Positions 44,929 to 55,025 of a stretch of DNA of 64,000 nucleotides are shown one piece after another. The DNA is taken from NCBI GenBank assembly GCA_963576475.1, contig OY754984.1, positions 17,645,215 to 17,709,214 of the forward strand, in the 5' to 3' direction. Below the pieces are notes generated by a model. That model made no database searches, was not told the DNA's origin, and saw only the letters and a list, made by a program, of their open reading frames with translations. The stretch comes from Molanna angustata. Its lineage: Eukaryota > Arthropoda > Insecta > Trichoptera > Molannidae. The translations under genes were made by a program, and so were the position numbers. The stretch's first letter is position 1. Each line of letters starts with the position of its first letter.

Positions 44929-45036
44929 ATGGATCCGTACTCTGCGAATGACAAGCGGGAAGACGAAGTTTTTAGTGTTGCCAACAAAGAGAATATAACG
45001 TTGCCGACACACAGGCGTGAATATTTGCAATATGTT
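44929..45036 (+). CDS. Candidate first coding exon of a host gene
   Basis: An ATG at 44929 (context AAAAAATATGG, with A at -3 and G at +4) opens 36 codons: M-D-P-Y-S-A-N-D-K-R, ..., then H-R-R-E-Y-L-Q-Y-V. The last codon GTT is followed directly by GTAAGT, a consensus splice donor, which would give a phase-0 intron. The frame meets a stop at 45058 if unspliced. Codon use is balanced and the residue mix is polar and protein-like, unlike the low-complexity frames elsewhere. The charged N-terminus ending in R-R-E-Y-L-Q-Y resembles the cytoplasmic lead-in to the first membrane helix of insect sugar transporters (trehalose transporter-like MFS proteins). That match is from memory and weak. The next exon was not found within the window. 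Confidence 0.35.
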
Positions 45037-46105
45037 GTAAGTAGGCGGTTTATTTTATAAAGCGGTAGTTGAAGCGGTGATGAGTGCAGATGGAGACGAT
45101 GAATCCCAGAAGAAGCCTCTTGATTGCCAATGGCCATTGGCTTAGTGCATTACTTCTTCTGGCGATACACAAAGACATCAAATTCATCGAATACAGTGCA
45201 TTTTATTTTATTTTATGACAATTAAAGTATATAAATGGCGCGAACAACTATTGTATATAGGACTCTTACAAGGAATTTAAACAAATGCAATTCAGTACTT
45301 TTGTTTTTATACTGAATTGGATTTGTTTGATCTCAATATATATTTTTATTTTTAGAATACATTAGTCGAATTGTAAATTATCAACTAGTCCTTTTGAGAT
45401 AAATAAGTTGATTGCATGAGATTCATTTATTTATTCTTTTAAAAAATTTGAATAAAACTTGAAAAACATTCAATTTATAGATTTTATTCCTTTAGCGTCG
45501 AATTCCATTTAATAATAATTATATCAAGACACACCTTTGTAGCTGTGATAATCTTGTAACATAAATTAGGTATATAAATCCGACGCGACCGTAGTGTGAG
45601 CATGCTTGTCTAATTAATTCATTCATCTTGGCACATTCAACTTCTCAGTAATGTATTGCATTAATTACTGAAATTCATGAACATACACGATAGAATTAAG
45701 GCTCCCTGTGTTATCACACTATTAAACCTTAATTCTCTTTGGGTCTGGTTATATATGAAGGTACATTAGGATGCAATCACTTGCGGTGAGGTGTTTAGTG
45801 ATAAAGGTGAAATCAAGCAAAGTACCGAATAGCAATTAACGAATTTATTAACGCGGTACATGAAAATTTACTACGTAACTTTTCATGATAAAAGTATATT
45901 TATATTTTGTTGAATTTATTTTATAAAGAGATAAGTATAATTATATATCAGTCCATAGTATAAAATAAAAATATGAGAGAGTAAGAAAATTATGGTTTCC
46001 ATTATTTATGTTCTTGTCTTTCTTGTGTGGAATTCTGTGATCATTTCTTTTTTAATGTTTTTTTATTGATTATTAAGACTCTATTTCTCGAACAAAGATT
46101 AAAGT
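45037..46105. other. Gene-free stretch, possibly intron
   Basis: 45040-45180 is GC-richer and holds AAGCGG repeats like those before 44929. The rest is AT-rich. No acceptor-exon pair continuing the candidate exon was identified. Confidence 0.35.
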
Positions 46106-46108
46106 AAA

Positions 46109-46234
46109 AGTATAGTTAAAATACTTAGATTTCATGAAATTGTCCAAAAGCTTTGGTTATTTCGTTGAAATATAATGCCGTCAAACGATGCAATTTTGAA
46201 CAATTTTATGAAATCAAAGTATTTTAACTATACT
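46109..46234. repeat. 35-bp inverted repeat with 56-nt loop
   Basis: AGTATAGTTAAAATACTTAG, then ATTTCATGAAATTGT, at 46109-46143 pairs with 46200-46234 with two or three mismatches. The similarity extends outward a little (AAAAGTAT...). It may be a small MITE or a transcribed hairpin. Confidence 0.6.
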
Positions 46235-46339
46235 ATTACTGATACTTTTGTTAAAACAACCCAGACTAAATATTTATTTGATAAGTTACAAAAAAAAAAT
46301 CAATATGAGTCTTAAAAAAATCTAATTTGATCTACGATG

Positions 46340-46400
46340 GAATGGTTGGAAGAAATTGCCATTAGGCAATAAGCCCGCCAGTGTACAAATTGTATGTACA
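46340..46400 (+). mobile_element. LINE-derived 3' tail core
   Basis: ATGGTTGGAAGAAATTGCCA, then TTAGGCAATAAGCCCGCCAG, then GTACAAATTGTATGTACAAG. Family as at 3245. A short tandem duplication (GGAATTCAAATATAAATAAA) follows near 46409-46450. Confidence 0.65.
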
Positions 46401-46619
46401 AGATAATTCAAATATAAATAAAATGAAAGGAATTCAAATATAAATAAAATGAAAGGAATGATAAGACGTAAAAGAAATTATGTACCAACAATAAAATATT
46501 TACATCGTATAAAAATATATTCATAGAAAACCCAGATTCCTATTGAAAAAAACTCTATTCTTGATGCAATCCATAGTTATTTTTTTCCATACTTAAATAA
46601 ATAATACGTCCTTCTAACG

Positions 46620-46768
46620 AGCGTACTCGTATTTTGCATGCTCATAGATTCACTAAACTAAGCATAAATGATTATGATACAGGTGAAGGAAATCGGTCGT
46701 GGCAGGATTTGAACTCGCGACCACTGGATAACTAATCCAGTGAGCTAACCGCTCTGCCACCACCATGT
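46620..46768 (-). mobile_element. tRNA-derived SINE family 2, copy 2
   Basis: The minus strand reads GGTGGCAGAGCGGTTAGCTC (A box), GGTCGCGAGTTCAAATCCTG (B box, one change), CCACGACCGATTTCC, and the tail toward 46620. A box and B box spacing is as in the 17163 copy. Confidence 0.75.
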
Positions 46769-46928
46769 ATTTTCCAACTATTATTTTTCTCATTTTTCTA
46801 AAGGTTATAGGTAAATATTACATCGTTTGAAATAAAAAAATAATCGTTTACATTTCATTTACCATTGCAATGTTTAATTGTATCCATAATATATCACGCA
46901 CGCATATAATCACGCAATTTACCTACAT

Positions 46929-47100
46929 ATGCCTTACATTTTGCCCCTTGACACGCGTGGAGCTCATTCGTGGAGATCATTTACAGCTTCGATAGACTTC
47001 TTAAGACTGCCTTGTTTCGTAGAACCAACAAATAAGCTACAGCGCCCTTGGAGTTATCCTGTATCAATATACAGCGTTTTATTATTATTATTATTAACAC
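46929..47100 (+). pseudogene. LINE C-terminal stub, second copy
   Basis: TTGCCCCTTGACACGCGTGG, then AGCTCA, CTTCTTAAGACTG and CAACAAATAAGCTACAGCGC, CCTTGGAGT, match 121-240. The reading frame is shifted relative to that copy, so only the first part reads L-P-L-D-T-R-G-A. The 3' end is an (ATT)n run near 47080. Confidence 0.65.
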
Positions 47101-47257
47101 ATATTTTTTGTCTCATTTCATTCATGCATCCAAAATAAATATGTATTTATTTATGTAACACTTTTTGTACAATCATAAAATATTGCATTGAATATATGGC
47201 GGACTTTTTGCCCGGAAGCAATTTCTTCTGGTCAACAATCTGAGAAAATAAAAAACT

Positions 47258-47392
47258 AGATGGGTCGATGGCAGAGCGGTTAGCGCTAGGCAGATTTCGT
47301 TCACCTATAGTACAAGGATTTTAAGAAACTTGGGTTAGATGTATATTAATATACTTGTTGATCAAGTACATATTCATTTAAAAAAAAAAGAA
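47258..47392 (+). mobile_element. SINE family 2 with internal deletion
   Basis: GGCAGAGCGGTTAGCGC is followed at once by AGGCAGATTTCGTTCACC, so the D-loop-to-B-box segment is missing. The tail (TATACTTGTTGATCAAGTAC, ATATTCATTTAAAAAAAA) is intact. Confidence 0.65.
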
Positions 47393-47881
47393 CAATTGAT
47401 GAATGTAAGTTTCGGCATTATATTCAACATGACAGTTATGTTAAAAACTTACACAAATATAATTACATTTTACCAAAAACATAACGAAAGGAAACTTAGA
47501 GGATGAGGAGCGATCGAAATCGATCGGAGGTCTTTGGGATCAGATGTATGTTGGTTAAAGAAAAAATAGGAAGAGTGAGCGTTTATGGTGAGATTTGAAG
47601 GTTGAAAGTGATTTGGCAGTTCTAATGTCTAATGCTAAATTGCTCTATAACCGGGCAGCATGAATTGTAAAGGAAGATGAATAATATTCAGCAATAACAT
47701 GAGGTGGGATGGTAAGAGTTATGTCTTCTCTAGATCGAAGAGGGAGTCCATGATAAGCTATGAAGGGATTTATTCTCTCAAATATGAAGGGACATTATAT
47801 TTTGACTTCGTATGTTCACATCTTTTAAAATCCAATTCGTATGATCGCTTTTTATTTTTACCGAGTCAATTATTACCTGGT
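47393..47881. other. Gene-free stretch
   Basis: The 61-codon frame 47699-47884 has no recognised domain. Confidence 0.4.
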
Positions 47882-48915
47882 TAATTTATTTATTTATTTA
47901 AATGGCACTTGTAACCTCAAATGAAGGAACATTGGCCAGAGTCAAGTTTGTTACAAAATCGTGCATTTGTTAATTACAATAAAATAAACAACAAATTATA
48001 AAATATGTGGGAAACCAAAAAAAAAAATATTGATAATTAATACTGAAATTAAAAATTTAAAAAGTTGTGAAAAAAGTTTTGTTTTTAAATGGGAAGTAGA
48101 AAATGAAATCACAATTTGACGTTATTCTGTCTGATAAATTTTGTAAGAACATTAAGTACTTGAAATTTATTAAGGCTGAGTAAGGAGGTGATATTATGAG
48201 GAGGAAATATTTTAAATTAAATCAGATGTGTTAAAGATATTGGGAACTTAGATGTAGGACAATTGAAAAATATGTGATCCAAGCTGCCTTCTTCTTGGCC
48301 ACATTGACAAAGAGATGAGTTGTTAATACCCAACCTTGCTAGGTGAGAAGGGGAACAGCAGTGTCCGAATCTCAATCGGCATATGACGGAAGATTCATGT
48401 CTGCTACAACGAAATTTGGAAAACCATGGTTTGATGGGGAAAAATTTTTGAATCGATGCATATCTTGAACCTTTTGAAATTGAAGATAAATTATAGTGTG
48501 TATTCCATTCATTCAACATATAAGAATGAACAAGAGGAAGGATGTCATGAATCAAATTTAATTTGTATCTGTGAGGATCACCCGATGAAATAGCAAATCT
48601 AGCTAAATTATCAGCTCTCTCATTACCAATAATGCCACGGTGACCTGGAATCCAGGCAATAGCTATTTCGAGATCTTTTTTTTTCATATCAAAAATAATA
48701 TTTTTAATATGCAATGACAGCCAATTGGCAGGGGAATCAAAAGGATTTAGTGAAATTGATTGTATAGAGCTTAGGGAATCAGAAAGAATCAACGTTTTCT
48801 TAAATTTAAATTGTTTAGCCATTTCAATTGCTTCGATAATGCCAATACATTCACCTACCTGGTTAATATTTACGTAATATATGAATTGGATCATCACAAT
48901 AGTTCTTCTACTGTG
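47882..48915 (-). mobile_element. LINE 3' portion with RNase H domain
   Basis: The open minus frame 48217-48897 (226 codons, no stop) is the RNase H and C-terminal part of a non-LTR polyprotein. It reads V-G-E-C-I-G-I-I-E-A-I (second acidic residue region), L-S-D-S-L-S-S (third, the DS pair), then W-I-P-G-H-R-G-I-I-G-N-E-R-A-D-N-L-A (the GH.G..GNE.AD motif). The first TDGS strand is lost by 5' truncation near 48915. Downstream are C-R-L-R-F-G-H-C and C-Q-C-G-Q-E-E, then L-D-H-I-F-F-N-C-P, a Cys/His cluster usual after RNase H in I/R1/LOA-type LINEs. The 3' UTR (47882-48216) ends in an (AAAT)n-type tail on the minus strand. The intact frame suggests a relatively recent insertion. Confidence 0.85.
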
Positions 48916-49319
48916 ATAATAACAAAGTTAATCCTATTAAATTCACAATATCACTTTTGGAATTGAATTAAATTCTCATTCGAGTTTCACAAGAGTTGAA
49001 CGACACTTTCCACCAACGATACAAGCAATCATCATTTGATTTTATCTCCCTCCATCGGAGGAGTACGCTAAAACGTGCCAAAGAACTAGATAAAGGATAA
49101 AGATAGTACTTTTATACAGTATACGACTGAATGAAAAAAAAAACAGTCGACTGGAACCGCGCAAGAAGTTATATATTTGACTACGTTAAAAATAAATTAC
49201 AAATCTGTATATTAAAACAAACTATTTATTAATCTACTTTGCCACCTCGGAACAGTCATAGCCTAGTGAGATGGTGCAAACCAACCCAATTTATTTGTTA
49301 TATTATCTATTTAGAAATT
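48916..49319. other. Gene-free stretch
   Basis: Mixed AT-rich sequence, with nothing recognised. Confidence 0.45.
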
Positions 49320-49600
49320 GATTTAATTGTAAACAATGAAAGCAATAGTCCTTAAAAAGGTTTCTTCGTTACTTCATAGATGACAATAGTAATAATGCAT
49401 TATTTTCAAATGAATATTTTCGCATTATTCAAACATATAGAACAAGGCATAATTGGTGAACAAGCGCATAAAGTGATCACATACCTATGACAGGACGTGA
49501 GCCCTGTAGGTGCCTTGAGTTCCTGGTTCTTCTATAATATCCCAACTACGTATCTATTGAGTTATTAAAAGTTTGTCAATAAAAATAAATACTAGATCTT
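49320..49600 (-). repeat. Dispersed repeat family A, minus-strand copy
   Basis: Landmarks AACAATGAAAGCAATAGTCC, AATTGGTGAACAAGCGCATA, AAGTGATCAC, GCCCTGTAGGTGCCTTGAGT, TCCTGGTTCTTCTATAATAT and CCCAACTACGTATCTATTGA. The order and orientation of the AACAATGAAAGC piece differ from the copy at 63241, so this copy is partly rearranged. Confidence 0.65.
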
Positions 49601-49613
49601 TAAGTGAAACTAA

Positions 49614-50209
49614 GGTTCGAATGCAGAGTCCTTCCTAAATACTAAATTCTAAATACTAACCATGTTTTCATTGCACAGTCGCTCACTAAAGTTAGGAGGT
49701 CACGTGGCTTCCTAACTGGAGGATGCTACGAAGTTTTTGTATGATAATTGCATTGCAGAGACATATCAAAATACTTGCGCATGTGCGTCGGCGTAAACTA
49801 ACATTTGCGAATTGTCAAAAAGTAAGGTTGATAGCGAGGAACCTTACGAGTGGTTTAGTACTAAAATACGAGATTTTTTCGGTGAAAAATGATTTTATCG
49901 GCTTCATTGAATATGTATTTGGTAATTTTATCAAATCAAATACCAAACAGAAAATTCGCTGGAAGCTCACACTGACAGCTCGATGTCACGATTTTTCTGA
50001 AGTTCGCAAATGTTACTTTACGCCGACGCGCATGCGTAAGTACCTATTTAGATAATATATGTCTCTGCAATGCAATTCTCACACAAAAACGTGGTAGCAT
50101 CCTCCGGTTAGGAAGCTACGTGATCTCCTAACTTAAGTGAGCGACTGTGCAATGAAAACATGGTTAGCATTTAGAATTTAGTATAAAGGTAGGAGTCTGC
50201 ATTCGGACC
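49614..50209. mobile_element. 596-bp MITE with ~130-bp TIRs, TAA target site
   Basis: Both ends read GGT(T/C)CGAATGCAGA inward, and TIR identity extends through CTAACCATGTTTTCATTGCA, CAGTCGCTCACT and AGTTAGGAG.TCACGT to GGAGGATGCTAC. TAA flanks at 49611-49613 and 50210-50212 match the TWA duplication of PIF/Harbinger elements. The 110-codon frame 49723-50055 has no recognised domain. A second inner inverted pair (GCGCATG.GCGTCGGCGTAAA near 49778; TTTACGCCGACGCGCATGCG near 50018) makes the element palindromic well beyond the TIR. Confidence 0.85.
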
Positions 50210-50566
50210 TAAGACTGTATAACTCACAGGACTTATCATTTATCATTGAACTAATTATATGCAATCTTTTTTGAGGGTGGTGGTGGACAACGAGTAGATA
50301 CACTTATTCGTATCTCATTTCATTCGGGGAGGGGGATATTTAGTTATACCCACCTGATATACACCGGATGGTTAAACCCCCGTAAGATAATTAAGCGACT
50401 ACATAGGTACTATGTCGATTCTGTTTCCATTTCAGAGGCTTTACGACGTTTATTTCCAGAACATTCGGAGCTACTTAATCTCGGGCGGCATGGAAATAAT
50501 TTATTTTTCATTCCATTGAATGCGTCGGCCGAATTGATTTCAATTTTTGTAAATTACCTACTTCCG
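50210..50566. other. Gene-free stretch between MITEs
   Basis: Nothing recognised. Confidence 0.5.
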
Positions 50567-50569
50567 TTA

Positions 50570-51049
50570 AGGCCCCCATTCACGATCGTGCCATCCTTCC
50601 AAATGGCTTGCTATCACAAAATGCGCTCGTGAATGTCGCGCCTGACACACCAAAATGAAATTCCAAACGATCGAAACTCTGTAGTACCGCGACCAACCGC
50701 GTGGCGCGTCCTGCCGGTGCGGCATGCTCGTGAGTGTGAAATCGCGCCGAGCTGTTTGACACTCTCGTGAATGCGAAAATACATTATTTTCTCTTTGTTT
50801 TTTTCTTTTTATGTATAAACTAACCGCTATATAGCAGTTGTATAAAACTCATCATCAGAATTATAACTCATTTTTACTTGAAAATTAAAAAAAATAGAAC
50901 TTATTAATGCGAAAGCGCCGACCACTTGCGTATACTAATTTTGATGGCTCGATGGCGCGCCCGTGAGTGTGATGAAAATTTTACAATGCTCCAAATGGCG
51001 CCGGTCCATATGGAGAGACGCCGAATGGCTCGATCGTGAATGGGCTGCT
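50570..51049. mobile_element. 480-bp MITE with CCCATTCACGATCG ends, TTA target site
   Basis: The left end AGGCCCCCATTCACGATCG and the inverted right end AGCAGCCCATTCACGATCG differ in three bases near the tip. Both then read GCCAT. TTA flanks at 50567-50569 and 51050-51052. CTCGTGA.TG motifs recur inside (about 50627, 50729, 50763, 50961), probably as transposase-binding subterminal repeats. GC-rich arms surround an AT-rich core. The 60-62 codon frames inside are incidental. PIF/Harbinger-type by target site. Confidence 0.85.
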
Positions 51050-51234
51050 TTAGTGTTACATTACGCCTCTCCGTCTCGCGCTTCAAAGTCATAAATCTTT
51101 TCTCGTTAATTCAGTTTTTCTCTATCTCAAATAGACGGACGGAATTTCAGTTACAGATGGGTCTATTTAAAAAAAATGCTCTGTTCGAGTGTCATAGATA
51201 TAAAATCGAATATATTTTTTAATTGCATATACGC

Positions 51235-51420
51235 AAACATTGGATTTTTTCCCTGTCGGGAGACAAATGATGTTTTTACTGACAATAACACATCTCAATA
51301 GAGAGTAAGTTGGGATATTATTGAAGAACCGGGAACTTGAGGCATCTAATTTCATTGTCCTGTCTGGCGCCACACTCGCAGATGTCTTCCTCTCAATGAA
51401 GACAGGACAATGTTCTATGA
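51235..51420 (+). repeat. Dispersed repeat family A, rearranged copy
   Basis: It starts TTTTTTCCCTGTCGGGAGAC, then CACATCTCAATAGAGAGTAA and GAACCGGGAACTTGAGGCAT. It then departs into a hairpin (ATTGTCCTGTCT ... AGACAGGACAAT, 51354-51414). The CCCTGTCGGGAG end also occurs at 54097-54110 (inverted) and 55612-55630. Confidence 0.55.
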
Positions 51421-51439
51421 TAGGAGCGACATGCATGCA

Positions 51440-51745
51440 CAGAGGTAGCAAACACTAGTGGAATCCGAGTGGCCGAATATGGCTACGAATGTGATGGTGT
51501 TCCAGATACGAAAGTAAGTACTTATGATTTTCATACTGGAAGGCAAGAGAGAAGGTCGGCGAGGGACTGGAAGGAGACAGGTGTCCTGGTTGCGTAAGAT
51601 TATGGGTATGAACGGCTTCGGAACAGTGTAGCTGATAATCCGGGTAGCACAGCACAGAGAGAGGTCAGCCAGAGTGATCGCCAACATCGGGGGTTCCTGA
51701 CTGGGCACCAGAAGTAGAAGAAGAAATTCAGACAAATTCAGACTG
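51440..51745 (+). pseudogene. LINE reverse transcriptase tail (type W)
   Basis: The plus frame near 51545-51720 reads E-G-R-R-G-T-G-R-R-Q-V-S-W-L-R-K-I, a TAG stop, then V-A-Q-H-R-E-R-S-A-R-V-I-A-N-I. This matches the G.RG.GR...SWL.N.....A..R...A..IANI tail found in insect LINEs. It ends with a (GAA)n-type tail at 51714-51726. The overlapping minus frames are shadows. Confidence 0.6.
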
Positions 51746-52766
51746 AAAAATTGTTTCTCAGAAATCAAAAACAGGATTAACTGAGCTACTTAATTCAACA
51801 TTTAAATTCGCAAATATTTGTCTGATTCACGCGTCACTTTATTCGATGTCAATGTTTGTGGAAACTAATAAACATTCGTTCGAACACCTTCAAGATAACA
51901 CCTGGATAGGGTGGTTTGGAGGTCTTGTCGACAAAGGATTTCGGGTGTTTTGGTTAACGAACATGTATGTGGGTTGTATTAATTGTCCGGACTATGGGTG
52001 ATACAGAAGCAACTTTATGTTTTGTTTATTGTGTCTGACGATTTTGCCACTAGCACAACAACCTCACAAAGACGAGACATGACTTGTACATGTAATGTTT
52101 GGGTTACATTTACCAAATTCTCTAAAGACCAACACATAGATACAAATAACCTAAACACTTACCGTCTTACTTATAAACGTAAACTATATATAGTACCTGG
52201 TAATAGAACGTGATTAACTAAATAGTTTATTTATAAACCGTGACTATTTTTATTACGCCTTAATTTCGTATATGTCAAGTTAGGACAGGTCGAGAGGTTG
52301 TTAGAACTAACGCTTGACTAACACGTCATACCAAATATTTCAAAATGGCGGATCTTTCACATAATATGTTCCGACGCATATTTGAGATTGACAGAAAATT
52401 TAATACTTATAACGATTTTCCTTGTTATTCTTCATCGCAATCGTGTTTCATTTGACTCAACACGACACAACGCGGTGTTCGTTTTCATTTTTCGATTGCA
52501 GCTATCCAAATATTGCATGAATTTTTCTATTTTTTGACATCTGTGAAGCCAATGCGGCCATATAAAAAAATGAGAATGTTCTCAAACAATTTAGTGAACT
52601 AGTATGTCATATCTTAGTATACATACGTTTATAAATAATATTTTTAATACCGATCTTAAGTACTTTAGTCGTGCTTATCTAGTTGCGCGTTTAGTAAGCT
52701 ATTAACGAAATGTAATATGTAAGTAAGACATATAGGGCCTTATTTACTATTTGCAAATTGTGTTTA
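51746..52766. other. Gene-free stretch of mixed composition
   Basis: 51790-52500 lacks the repeat signatures seen elsewhere and may be unique host non-coding DNA. No exon with convincing splice sites was found. Confidence 0.4.
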
Positions 52767-53456
52767 GGGGGGGACTGCTGCTAACGTACCTATTTTTCAA
52801 TTTGATATACCATCATTATTTCTTATCAAATCGTTTTGAAAAAAATAATTTAGATAGTTTGGGTATTCATAAAGAAAAAGATATCTTTACTTTTTGATAA
52901 TGTTCTGTATAAATTCTTGTAGAAAAATTATGGCATACCCCGATTTTTAACGTTTATTTATCTTATATTTTTAATAAAATATTAGGCGGAGTTCAACATA
53001 TTTTTTTTTAAATTAAAGAAGACAAAAATATCTAGAAAAATACGATGTGACGTTGCATTAATGCTTCAGGTTTAGAAAATAAACCTAAAAAACATTTATT
53101 TTCTGTTCAGCGCCATTGCGAAACATAAGTTTTTTTGGTTTATTAACTTAACCTCATGCATTAATGTAACGTTACATCGTATTTTTCCAGATATTTTGAT
53201 CTTCTTTAATTTATAAAAAATATAATGCTTTATACCTTATAGTTTTTTATAAATTTAAGATGAATGTCAAAAATTGGGGTATGCTTATTATTTTCCTACA
53301 AGAATATATACAGAACATAATTAGAAAATTAAAGTATATTTTTATTTATTAATATCCAAACTAACTAGGTTATTTTTTTCAAAATGATTCGTTTTGTAGT
53401 ATGTAATGGCGCAAATTCAAATTGAAAAAATAGGTACGTTGGCAGCAGTCCCCCCC
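52767..53456. mobile_element. 690-bp palindromic MITE, TTA target site
   Basis: GGGGGGGACTGCTGC(T/C)AACG followed by TACCTATTTTT opens both ends in inverted order. TTA flanks at 52764-52766 and 53457-53459. Inverted similarity runs almost to the centre, with matching landmarks such as CTGTATA.ATTCTTGTAG.AAA and GAAGA..AAAATATCT.GAAAA then TACGATGT. The arms are thus ~330 bp and a transcript would fold into a long hairpin. A short relative lies at 29502-29703. No coding capacity. Confidence 0.9.
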
Positions 53457-53624
53457 TTAAACTGATACTAATCCAGTTTATTGTATTGCCGAAACTGACT
53501 TAGCATCGGATTTAACTCGTATTTTAAATAGTAAGTAAGGACCTTAATGTTTAACCTACTCTAATCAATTCAAATTAAAGGTTTGATTTGAGACAGAATT
53601 TTTTTTAAAACATATAGAATTATT

Positions 53625-53800
53625 TATTGAGTTTATAAATTTTTAAATAGAACAAAATTAAATTCAACAAATGCATCATCAAGCTTTCAATTGGGAATAA
53701 TTCACCTATCCAGACACTTAACACATCAAAGGATTAGGCTCTGAGGAGGTCTCTATACTACCTAACAACCCTACTGATTCCCGAATATTGACGTTTAAAA
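53625..53800 (-). repeat. Dispersed repeat family I, copy 2
   Basis: Reverse complement of 22590-22760, for example CCAATTGAAAGCTTGATGAT versus CCAATTGAATGCTTGATGAT. Confidence 0.7.
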
Positions 53801-54125
53801 AATCTATATATTGCAATACTAAAATTCTTTTCGCTTGAAAATAAGGATTTTTTACTACAGCCATCTATGTGTGAAATTATGAAAAACATTCTTTTTTTTA
53901 TTTTATTTTTGTTGTAACGCCATCTATTGAGAGAATTGTTTTTTTGTAAAAACAATTCTCTAAAGTGATCACGTAAACCAACCGATGACAGGTCGTAAGC
54001 CCTGTAGGTGCCATGATTTCCCGGTTCTCCTACAGTAAATATTCCAACATCGTCTCTATTGAGATAATTAAAAATCTGTTAAATAATATCTTTGACTCCC
54101 GACAGGGAAAAAAATCCAATGTTTG
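53796..54125 (-). repeat. Dispersed repeat family A with swapped arms
   Basis: The right part (about 53964-54085) is minus strand: AAGTGATCACGTAAACCAAC, CGATGACAGGTCGTAAGCCC, TGTAGGTGCCATGATTTCCC, GGTTCTCCTACAGTAAATAT. The left part (53800-53965) carries TTCTTTTCGCTTGAAAATAA, GCCATCTATGTGTGA and GCCATCTATTGAGAGAATTG in plus orientation. The two halves therefore face each other, unlike the copy at 63241. It ends at ACTCCCGACAGGG. Confidence 0.65.
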
Positions 54126-54667
54126 CGCATATGCAATAATAAAAATATTCGTTTAAAATTCGTTAACGAAAATCTTTATCGTAGTTTTATTTTTTCCGAA
54201 CCCAAACATTATTAACAGCTGGATTATAATTTAAATAATTTAATTGTATTTACGTTCATAATAATATACTAATGTTGATCATGTAAGTAATACTTTAATT
54301 AAATCCTTTATTCCACTTATTAAATTGAGAATCTAATTTTGAACTGTTTGACTTTTGCAATAGTATCAAATTTGGAAGTAGATGTTCAAATGGTAAATGT
54401 TTTAAATATTTAGGTACTACATGAATCCTTCTGATTTAATAATAATAATAATATAATAATCAGGACAATTTATAAAGCGACGTTTACTGACAACCGTGGT
54501 CACCTCAAGGGCGCATTCAGTTTGCGAAAAAATAAATTAAAATGAGTTCGTTAGCTAACACATTGGGAATGGTGAAAAATAAAACTAAAAAAATACGTAA
54601 ATATATTACATAATCCAGATGAAATTATTTATGAAAAAATAGTCAATTCAGAGTAAATAGGCATAAG
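54126..54667. other. Gene-free AT-rich stretch
   Basis: An (AAT)n run lies near 54439-54460. Nothing else was recognised. Confidence 0.5.
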
Positions 54668-55025
54668 TTAAGTAAGGCAATATTGAACGGATGAAGGACA
54701 ATCTGGATACGATTTGCGGAAAAGATAAGTTTTTAATTTCTTCTTGAATTCATTGATATTTTCGGCACATCTTATATCCATTGGAAGATTGTTCCATGAC
54801 TTTGGTCCAGAAACGCCAAAAGATCGATATAGGTGTTTTGGCTTATTTGTGAGATTGGTTTCTACTAGTTTTTTATTGGATTGGGTCATTGATCTTATCG
54901 TACTTTGTTTATTGTTAGGTGAAAATGGAACACAAAGTTCCGATATATATTCCGGGGCCATGCTATTGAGTGCTTTAAAGACAAGGAGACATGTGAAAAT
55001 AATCCTTTTAAATAATCGATAAAGA
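54668..55025 (-). pseudogene. LINE reverse transcriptase C-terminal end (CR1/L2-like)
   Basis: The minus frame 54668-54961 opens M-A-P-E-Y-I-S-E-L. It continues R-S-F-G-V-S-G-P-K-S-W-N-N-L-P, D-I-R-C-A and F-K-K-K-L-K-T-Y-L-F, a textbook LINE C-terminus. Upstream of the ATG the frame still reads F-T-C-L-L-V-F-K-A-L-N-S, which is part of the same domain, so the ATG is not a true start. The palm domain is missing. The last 98 codons carry no stop. Confidence 0.75.
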
